NCBI RefSeq assembly: GCF_910594005.1
Contig: NC_057828.1
Location: 11,482,235-11,546,234, forward strand
Reading direction: 5' to 3'
Length of the DNA: 64,000 nt
Origin: Cervus elaphus
Taxonomy: Eukaryota; Chordata; Mammalia; Artiodactyla; Cervidae
Numbering within the stretch: position 1 is the first letter of the stretch; each line of letters opens with the position of its first letter. Position numbers and translations under genes: made by a program. Shown piece by piece: positions 55,760 through 64,000 of this stretch. The notes under the pieces were generated by a model, which saw only the letters and a program-made list of their open reading frames with translations, was not told where the DNA came from and ran no database searches.

Positions 55760-56040
55760 ATGTAAAGAGAGCTCTCACACACTGTGGGAACATAAATAGA
55801 AATACTTCACAGTACTTCAGGTTACATTTAGCTAATGTCTGAGAAACTTAAAGATGCTCTTATACATAACCCCAAAACTCCATTTCCAGATATATACCCT
55901 ATAATTGCTCTAATGTGAAGGATTAAGTACAAAAATGTTCAGAAAAGAATCTCTTAGGTTGGAAAAAGGTAACTTAAAAATATGCATCAGTGTTGCAATG
56001 AATACTGAATACACATTAAATAGAATATTGTGAAGTGCTT
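55760..56040 (+). mobile_element. Older L1 fragment (probable)
   Basis: GCTCTCACACACTGTGGGAAC and CCATTTCCAGATATATACCC resemble the 3' part of older L1 ORF2. It is strongly diverged. Confidence 0.55.
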
Positions 56041-56564
56041 CCATTGACCTCTTATTTCTCTCTGGTTCCCCAGGATAATTATTGCCTTCTTTGTCTTTCA
56101 CAATGTTTGAAACCTGGTCTATGTGTGCATAAGCCATTATCAGAAGAGATGAATATTGGTTTAAACTAACCACACATCTGTGGACATTCAACTCACTTCC
56201 TCCTTTCCTTCTAAGTCACTGTGAATTCAGTATATCTCCAGTCCCATGAATGGAATTGCCCTTTGTGGAAGCTGGACAAGAAAGTAACTAAAAGTGACTT
56301 TGTGAACTTCCTGAAGTAATGGAGCTGTCTTTTAAATTGGGCAATCATTTTTACATAAACCAGAAGAGATATGTAAAAGTTAGGGCCTTGCCTGCAACTG
56401 TTTCCCCACTCACAATTTTAGACAACAGGGCTGATATTCCCGGGGGTATCATGCATCTGAGACTGTGACAAGAATTGGCCTAGCCATAAGATGCTCAATA
56501 GAAATATAATGCAATATTTTATGTATTTTAAAAATACAACTAATGAGAACATAATGTACTTCAC

Positions 56565-56728
56565 AGGGAACTCCACTTAATGCTCTGTGGTGACCTGGAT
56601 AGGAAGGAAGTCCAAAAGGGAGGGGACATATGTATAAGTATGCTGATTCATTTTGCTATGCATTAGAAGCTCACACGACATTGTAAAGCAACTACATTCC
56701 AATAAAAATTAATTTTAAAAAATCAAAA
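56565..56728 (+). mobile_element. L1 3' UTR fragment
   Basis: ACAGGGAACTCCACTTAATG, then AGGGAGGGGACATATGTATA and an A-rich tail, the same 3' UTR type as at 54062-54262. Confidence 0.75.
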
Positions 56729-56789
56729 AAAAGAATGCTGGAATTAAAATTTTATCAACTATGTCATCTTCAAATATGAGGGGATAATT

Positions 56790-56790
56790 C

Positions 56791-56822
<32 letters not shown>

Positions 56823-56894
56823 TTGTGTATACACATATGTGTGTATATATATATACACACACACACATATATATATATACATATATATATATAA
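56790..56894. repeat. Compound (TA)/(TG)/(CA) microsatellite
   Basis: Alternating AT, GT, TA, CA and AT blocks of purine-pyrimidine alternation over about 105 bases. Confidence 0.92.
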
Positions 56895-57657
56895 TCCTCT
56901 TCCGAAGAGCTACCACATGAATATTTAAATTTATATTTGAAGACATAATGAGAAAAATTACACAACTACATGGATGTTAAGTCATATGAGAATAATGTGG
57001 TCAAGTATATAATGAATGTTTTATTGAAAAATTAAACAAGGACAAAGAGAGACAAAATAGAAAGTATATACTACAGAAGTGATTCCAAGAAAGAGACCCT
57101 TAAAGCTGGGAATCTGGAATTGTTGTCTAATTTGGTTAGATTAGAAGATGGTAATGGTTTATTCTTCATGGAACTGGGAGAGTAGAAGTCCATGTAATTC
57201 AGTGGCAAAAAAAAAAGTTAACTTATCACCCATACCCTTCTGGAATGATGCTACAGACTTTGAAGAACAACAGCTATTGCAACATATTTTGATGAAACTG
57301 TAGACAGTAAAAATTGCTAGATCAGATGTCCACTCTTTGCTAACTTGAAAATCTCATAGTGAAAAAAATGAGGAATTCAGTACAGGCCAAAGAACTACAA
57401 TTCTTCTGTGGGTACTCTAGGAGTCTCTTGGAAATTCAGAAAATACATCTATCTGAATTTAAGTTCTCCAAATTGATCATTAGAGTAGCAATAGTATAAT
57501 GTAATTTAAAATGTTCTTTTATTTGAAATTTCTAGTTTTGATTGGGAAAGAAGGCCCTGAGAGTGAATTGTAATTTTGATAGACTCCTGTCAACCTGATA
57601 AACTCCCTCCTGTCTTCCACCCCTTCTCCCTCCTTTAGGGAGCTTAGGGGACCCTTC
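56895..57657. other. Unique sequence
   Basis: Nothing recognised. Confidence 0.5.
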
Positions 57658-57867
57658 TGTTTGTTTAGTCGATAAGTCATGTCCAACTCATTGGTGACCC
57701 CATGGACTATATAGCCCGCCAGGTTCTTTGTCCATGGGATTGCCCAGGCAAGAATATTGGGGAGGGTTGCCATTTCCTTCTCCATGGGATCTTCCCAACC
57801 CAGGCATTGAACTAGGTCTCCTGCATTGCAGGATGATTCTTTACTGCTCAACCACCTGGGAAGCCCT
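57658..57867 (-). mobile_element. Bov-tA SINE, antisense
   Basis: TTAGTCGATAAGTCATGTCC tail side, GGATCTTCCCAACCCAGGC body, AACCACCTGGGAAGCCC head at the right. Confidence 0.88.
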
Positions 57868-58368
57868 AGAGGACTCTTACTTCAGTCTCTGTAATGCCTT
57901 GGCCTGAGGCAGAGCTTTGCAAAAGTATGCTGATTGCTTCAGAAAACACCAACTCTCACGGCTGCAGACTCATAGCTAGAACATGATTTCAGTGGAATGC
58001 AAAGCATTGAACAGAGAGCCTGTCTTAAGAGGAGTTATTATAAATCCTGAAATTTTTTTTGACATTTTAAAAACTGAGTTTATAAATTGGATGTACTACA
58101 AGGGGTCCATGGGTCCATGTGCCCTCATTCCAATGGTACAACAGCTTTAGACAGTAGGTCTTCTAAATTTAAAGGATGGGGTAGGTGTAGAAGGAGTTGA
58201 GACTGTGCAAAAAAGACAGAATTGCGGGTTTTGCAAAAGTATTGTGCCATAATAGAGTGTTTTTTTTCACCATAATTTTCAGGCTCTTTGAGCATTTTAG
58301 AAACCAGTTTAGCATTTCCAGTGCAATGAGAGCTACGCTTCTTATTGTTTTGAAGAATGCATGCATGC

Positions 58369-58373
<5 letters not shown>
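57868..58373. other. Unique sequence
   Basis: Nothing assignable. A minus-strand frame at 58169-58366 was considered as a transposon remnant but not supported. Confidence 0.4.

Positions 58374-58411
<38 letters not shown>
58374..58411. repeat. (GT)n microsatellite
   Basis: Near-perfect TG tract of about 38 bases. Confidence 0.93.
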
Positions 58412-58412
<1 letters not shown>

Positions 58413-58570
58413 AGTCTAAGACAGAAACTATTGACAGAAATAGATAAACATCTAAGTGCATGTTCATTTCCCTGTATACCCTCACACTTAAGTCACAGGA
58501 AGATTTCCCTCCTTATCTCTACTCAGTTGTTCATTTATCTTGTTCATAGAATAAAAAAGGGGAGATGGGT

Positions 58571-58571
58571 C

Positions 58572-58605
<34 letters not shown>

Positions 58606-58609
58606 TGTT
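58571..58609. repeat. (GT)n microsatellite
   Basis: TG tract with one AT interruption, 160 bases right of the previous one. Confidence 0.92.
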
Positions 58610-59480
58610 GTAGAAGTTAGAAAACACATTGCAACTAGCAGCATCTGTGTTTCCTACTCGTGCAAACACTTTTAGATGGTAAGAGATCCTTCAACTTTTA
58701 GGACTGCCCCTTCCCAGATGTCCCTCATAAATCACTCCCTTTCATTAATTTGTATTGAAAATTTTTTCTCAAGTTTCAAGATAAAAGACATTCTTATTTA
58801 CTATGAGATGTTTTCCTTTATCCCTTTAGTTTAGGTCGCTTTTTTATTTAGGGCTCAGTAACACACATACATAACATTTATCATCATTGTATTCAAGTTT
58901 TATATATGAAAATGTGTGTGCTCCATCATCCCTTGTGGCCAAGGAATAGCTGTTTATTTCTGAATAATTATGGGATTTAACACAATTGGCATCCATTTCA
59001 TTCACTATATGCTTTTCTATTTGGCTTTCTAATCTCTAAATATATGAATTAAAAAGCATGATTAAAATAATGACTAAGTTATCTACATTTAATCTAAATA
59101 GAAAATAAATGCTGTAAAGGAATGTGACTCCTTAAAGAAGATTTTTTTCCTCAGTCTTCCAGTGTTTGAGTTAATTTATGATTCTGTCATGAAACTAATT
59201 CGAAAAGAGAATAAAATTGCTTAGTCTATGTATTGTAGAACTATATTATGCACAGATAATGAGAACATTTTAATATTGAAAATGTATTCCATCTACCATC
59301 GGAACGCTGATACAAAGAGATATAACTGTGTTTTATTGACTGTTAGAAATATATAGCTATGAAGTCATGTTGTAACCAGAAACTGAAAAGTGTCTTTGTG
59401 GTTCCCAATTTTTTTCTTTTTAAAATAATACCCAATGCATCTAATATTTATTAAATAACCACTTTCTACATGTTTCATCC
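58610..59480. other. Unique AT-rich sequence
   Basis: Nothing recognised. Confidence 0.5.
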
Positions 59481-59934
59481 AGTTCAGTTCAGTTGCTCAG
59501 TCATGTCCCACTCTTTGCAACTCCATGGACTGCTGCATGCCAGGTTTCCCTGTCCATCACCACCTCCCAGAACCTGCTCAAACTCATGTCCATCAAGTTG
59601 GTGATGTCATCCAACCATCTTGCCCTCTGTCATCCCCTTCTCCTCCTGCCTTCAGTCTTTCCCAGAATCAGAGTCTTTTCCAATGAGTCAGTTCTTCACA
59701 TCAGGTGGCCAAAGTATTGGAGGTTCAGCTTCAGTATCAGTCCTTCCAATGAATATTCAGGATTGATTTCCTTTAGCATTGACTGGTTTAATCCCCTTGT
59801 AATCCAAGGGACTCTCAAGAGTCTTCTACAACACCACAGTTCAAAAGCATCAATTCTTTAGTGCTCAGCCTTCTTTATGGTCCAACTCTCACATCCGTAC
59901 ATGACTACTGGAAAAATTGTAGCTTTGACATGTT
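59481..59934 (-). mobile_element. BovB LINE 3' fragment, antisense
   Basis: CAGTTCAGTTCAGTTGCTCAG tail, antisense 3' coding region, truncated at ACTGGAAAAATTGTAGC. Confidence 0.92.
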
Positions 59935-60932
59935 TCGTTAGCTTAGTATTATCTTCTTTAACTCTTCAGTATTTTCTTATTATGAAGATTAAATTGTATA
60001 TAAATGTATATTTTTCTGGAGTATGATATCAACTAAAGATATAGATCACATTAAAGCTTTTTTTAATTAAAAGGAAAAATAAAAAGCGCATCTGGGGGGA
60101 AATGGTAGTCAAAGGGAAGACGAGAGAATTATTTAGAACAGTAAAAATATCACCAGCTCACAATTTCTTTCTCTTTTTCAAGCAGTAGTTTCGTAGAACA
60201 TTAAGAATTTGGCACAACATTTCCACTTTATGTATTCTGGGCATTTGTTCTGCCCTGGATATCTTCAAATATATCAGTCAAATATAGTCATTACATTTTT
60301 TACTTATACAATTTTCTTGGTATGTAAATTTCTATTTAATGCTGTATAAGTGGTAAAATGTAAATATCTAAAATCTGTTTGAAAATTTTGACTCTATTAT
60401 TAAGATACCTAAATATATATATAATACATATGTATATATACATAATATACATATTATATATACATATGTGTATGTACATATGCATATGTGTGACTTTTAT
60501 AATTATGAAATAGCTGTATTTAATATGGTATTGCTAAAATATTTTTTTCTTATAATATCACAGGTGAGGATGTGTATTGGTGATAAGAGAGTTCAGGAAA
60601 CATTTTCTCAAAGTTCTAAAAGCTGCTAATGTAAGGCATTAATCACTTTCCTTATTGAAAATAAATAAGTTGTCTAGTTTCTTATGAAGTTTACGTCTGC
60701 AACAACTGCCTCTGGACTCATGAATCATGAAAGGTAAAAACAAGAGAACATATGATGACTTTTGCATGTTTTCTTCAGAGAGCTCATTCTGCAGTTTTTC
60801 AGAATTTGTCTTAAATTTGACCTATTAGCTAATTTTCATGAAAAAAATAAAGATATCTTTTTTTAGCTTCTTTTTAGAGATTAAGAGAGGAAAATTGCAA
60901 AGTACATTTTGGTGTTTTATATATGTATATGT
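59935..60932. other. Unique AT-rich sequence with an AT/AC-rich microsatellite
   Basis: Nothing recognised apart from an ATATAC-type repeat at about 60412-60492. Confidence 0.5.
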
Positions 60933-61253
60933 CAGCTCAGTTCAGTTGCTCAGTCATGTCCGACTCTTTGCAACACCATGAACTGCAGCACATCAGGCTT
61001 CCCTGCAGCCGAAACTCATGTGCATCGAGTCAATGATGCCATCCAACCATCTCATCCTCTGCCATCCCCTTCTCCTCCTGACTTCTATCTTTCCCAACAT
61101 CAGGGTCTTTTCCAATAAGTCAGTTCTTTGCATCAGATGGCCAAAGTATTGAAGCTTCAGCCTCAGCATCAGTCCTTCAAATTAATATTCAGGACTGATT
61201 TCCTGTAGGATTGATTGGTTTGATCTCCTTGCAGTCTAAGGGACTCTCAAGAG
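60933..61253 (-). mobile_element. BovB LINE 3' fragment, antisense
   Basis: CAGCTCAGTTCAGTTGCTCAG tail to GGGACTCTCAAGAG. An internal loss joins CTTCCCTGCAGCC directly to GAAACTCATGTGCATC. Confidence 0.9.
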
Positions 61254-62609
61254 TATATATACATATATACATTTGTATAAAATATTGTATTTTGCAAAAA
61301 TATTAACATACATTATCTTAGCATTCAACACAACCATCTGATTAGGTAAAGTTTGTTTATTATAAAGATTAGCAAACACAATTTTAGCCCTAGGTATGGC
61401 CTTAAGTTTAGGTTACATGAAAACTGACCTGACCCTAACAAGTTATACAAAAGCGAGAATCTTCCTTAATGAGTTCACACCTCAGAAAAGCAAGGTAAGA
61501 CAAATCAACAATCATATTACAATAAAATAGACATATATTAGACATAGGAGCTTCTTCTATTCCTACGCCTGTTATATTCATTACCTAATTTAATCATCCT
61601 GATACATTTATCATCCAAATTAGTAATAGTAGGACATAAGGACTAACCCCAAACCCATAATCTGATAACAGAACCCAAAATTCCATGGCAAGTCACACTT
61701 GGTTTATGTTGAAATAATTTTTGTGCCATGGAGGACCATTTGGAGATTTTTTGATAAATGTGAGAATAAGAAGTATGAAACAAAAGCTGATTCTTGAAGT
61801 GTCACCAAGAATTCCATGTGAAAGTGATGAGAAAGACATTGTAATCCAGAAAACAACTCATGAACAGTTCTTAAATATGATGTGTTTGAAATGTACTTGT
61901 TTACTATATGTTACAAGTGATTTCTATTTACAATATGTACAAAAACAGGGTGAAAGAAAGGATGAAAAGTTAGAGTGCATTGCTATAAATGGAAGATGTG
62001 TATTTGCAAGCAAAATTCACAGAACTTAGTGACTAATATGAGAAAGATGAGAATCTTAGACTCATTGTTATATATTTTATTGTCAGTTTATTTACCTATA
62101 AAAGTGATATAGAAACATTCTCCCATTTAACCTTAATGTGATTTCTCCTTGATTTATAGTAATGCTGATATTTTTAAATCCAGTATAATATGCATATTAC
62201 TAATAATGCCATGTTGAGCAGGCTTTCAGCATACATTTAAAAACTCCTGATGGAATTCCTGATGTCTAGTATCCTTGTAAAACAACAACTCAGAGACCTT
62301 TTTTACTTTTCTCCCCAAGAATAGGAATAATTTCTTAAAGATGGGACTCAAAAGAAATAATGATGTCTTTTTTACCAAGCTATATAGAAGTAACAAGTTC
62401 TTCACCTACAGATATTAGATATTGCAGAAATCCCAAAGGAAATGTTCTGAAGATAGTATCATAACAGGTCAGATATAAGTAGGCAGATAATTGGTCACCA
62501 CACCTGAATATTACCCGGTTTCATATTGTGACCCATGACACTGTTTTTCATTAAAATTTTTGCAAATAACTCTCTCACCCTCAAGTTGAGGTCTATTGCT
62601 TATTGGTAT
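61254..62609. other. Unique AT-rich sequence
   Basis: Nothing recognised. A 102-codon frame at 61721-62029 has no recognisable family; with cysteines and no known motif it is treated as chance. Confidence 0.4.
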
Positions 62610-63243
62610 TGCTGCCAGATTTGGGGAGGGTCAAAATGATACTCCTTTGTGGGCCTCAGTTCTTGATAAGGACACAAGGAAGAATCTGTGGTCTTTCTCG
62701 TGGCAAAAACAAGTTTATTAAACAAAGAACAAAAAGAACACTTCAAGGGAAAGGTGGGCCAGGCCAAGAGAAGCACTGGCGCTGGAATGATGAGGTAAGA
62801 AGGGTTTTCAAGACAGGGCTTTTGTATATTCATCTAGGTGGGCATGGACTGGCAGTTTTGATTGACAGTTGCAAGTTACATAACAGCAGGCTGTATTGCA
62901 CATATCTTTCCCATAATTCAGTCTGTTATAATCAGATGTATGTATGCATAGATATTTATGAACACTTAATAGGCTCCAGCTGCCTGAAGTCGATTGAGGA
63001 CACAGCTGTGCAACAAGGGCAAGTGTCTAGGAGCTGGAAAAGCCACTATGGTTAGTCTGTATCCATTGCGTGCCTAAGGCACATTCCTGGATTTGGAGCA
63101 GTCTTTGCAGTTATTTTGTAGCATACCTGTGAGCTCTCCTGGGCTACACTGGGGTTTGTCTGGGGTGGGGTTTATAGAGATCAGCTTGAATCTTTTTCGC
63201 CTAGGCCACCCCTGATTGCTCAAGCCTAACTTTCTACCTAACA
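62610..63243 (-). mobile_element. Antisense solo LTR, class I type
   Basis: The 634-bp element starts TG and ends CA. On the minus strand it begins TGTTAGGTAGAAAGTTAGG. It has a CTCTATAAACCCC TATA box near 63170 and TTTAATAAACTTG polyadenylation signal near 62715, followed by a U5 ending in CTGGCAGCA. Flanking GTAT (62606-62609) and GCAT (63244-63247) could be a 4-bp duplication with one change. It is unrelated in sequence to the 4115-13336 family. Confidence 0.75.
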
Positions 63244-63353
63244 GCATCACATTGGAAAACAATCAGTGAAGGTAAAACTAATTTTATAGCAAAATGTTTA
63301 CTAGTGAGATAGACAGCTGCTATTATTGGTAAAATGTTAGCAAGAAGATAAAT

Positions 63354-63550
63354 CACTGGTGGCTGAGACAGTAAAGAATCTGCCTGCAATGTAGGAGACC
63401 CAAGTACTATCCCTGGGTAGGAAAAATCCTCTGGAGAAAGGAAAGGCTACCCACTCCAGTATTCTCACTTGGAGAATTCCTTGGCCAGAGGAGCCTGCTG
63501 AGCTACAGTTCATGGGGTTACAAAGTCAGACAAGACTGAGCAACTAATAC
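63354..63550 (+). mobile_element. Bov-tA SINE, sense
   Basis: ACTGGTGGCTGAGACAGTAAAG head (5' end shortened), CAAGTACTATCCCTGGGTAGG body, CAAGACTGAGCAACTAATAC tail, where a Bov-A2 is inserted. Confidence 0.88.
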
Positions 63551-63826
63551 TGCTGCTGCTGCTGCTAAGTCGCTTCAGTCGTGTCCGACTCTGTGTGACC
63601 CCATAGACGGCAGCCCATCAGGCTCCCCCATCCCTGGGATTCTCCAGGCAAGAACACTGGAGTGGGTTGCCACTTCCTTCTCCAGCGCATGAAAGTGAAA
63701 AGTGAAAGTGAAGTCACTCAGTCATGTCCGACTCCCAGCAGCCCCATGGACTGCAGCCTACCAGGTTCCTCCTTCCATGGGATTCTCCAGGCAAGAGTAC
63801 TGGAGTGGGGCGCCATTGCCTTCTCC
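63551..63826 (-). mobile_element. Bov-A2 SINE (dimer), antisense, inserted at a SINE tail
   Basis: (CTG)n tail, two monomers with the GTGAAAAGTGAAAGTG linker. AGCAACTAATACT at 63539-63551 and AGCAACTAACACT from 63827 form a target duplication with one mismatch, so it inserted into the tail of the preceding Bov-tA. Confidence 0.93.
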
Positions 63827-64000
63827 AGCAACTAACACTAATGCTAAAATAATTCTTCCACTTAATAACGTAAAAAATAATTCTATAAAGCAAAAGCATT
63901 TTGTATCTCAATTGCTGGTATCATCATATGTATATCAAGGCATTTATAAACCATTGGTAAATAAGATAGTGAAACATTAGCGTGAAAATAGGAGAAAAAA

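Noticed and set aside
58169..58366. Minus-strand frame as a mariner-type transposase remnant
   Set aside because: No catalytic or terminal-repeat motif could be found.
61721..62029. 102-codon frame as a gene
   Set aside because: No family resemblance, no splice or promoter context, AT-rich surroundings; consistent with chance.

Overview
The window is repeat-dense, AT-rich intergenic DNA from a ruminant genome. It is full of BovB (RTE-type) LINE copies, tRNA-Glu-headed Bov-tA SINEs, BovB-derived Bov-A2 SINEs, CHR-type SINEs and artiodactyl L1 3' ends; BovB with Bov-tA and Bov-A2 together point to Bovidae. The exact species cannot be fixed from this alone. I see no host protein-coding exon, tRNA gene, CRISPR array or bacterial feature. 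Nearly every long open frame is a decayed retroelement frame or a chance frame.

The best-defined locus is a nested retroelement stack at 3968-13649. A BovB 3' fragment (minus strand, 9-bp target duplication ATCAAGATT) was entered by a class I, gammaretrovirus-like provirus (4115-13336, plus strand, 4-bp duplication ATCC). The provirus has two ~715-bp LTRs, a tRNA-Pro primer site, splice signals, gag, pro-pol, a collapsed env and a polypurine tract. Its leader then took two further solo LTRs, both antisense and of different classes: 5202-5594 (duplication ACCT) and 5938-6428 (duplication CACAGG). The coding regions are broken by stops, frameshifts and an env deletion. The gag stop is an in-frame UGA directly upstream of protease, and the integrase DD35E triad survives. 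The two LTRs differ at about 11 sites, so the provirus is fairly young.

Two more LTRs of the same family stand alone on the minus strand, 34044-34855 in a BovB and 46325-47012 in a Bov-tA, each with its own 4-bp duplication. A different antisense LTR lies at 62610-63243.

Other structures: BovB copies at 770-2819 and 32527-36262 carry 5' inversions of the twin-priming type. An L1 (24888-29722) is split by a BovB at 27667-29213. A head-to-head BovB pair lies at 47354-49882. A 39-nt 5' fragment of 5S rRNA at 30024-30062 is flanked by a perfect 13-bp duplication, as expected of a tailless retropseudogene. The rest is AT-rich unique or unrecognised sequence with microsatellites. No undescribed functional system is supported; the novelty is in the insertion structures.
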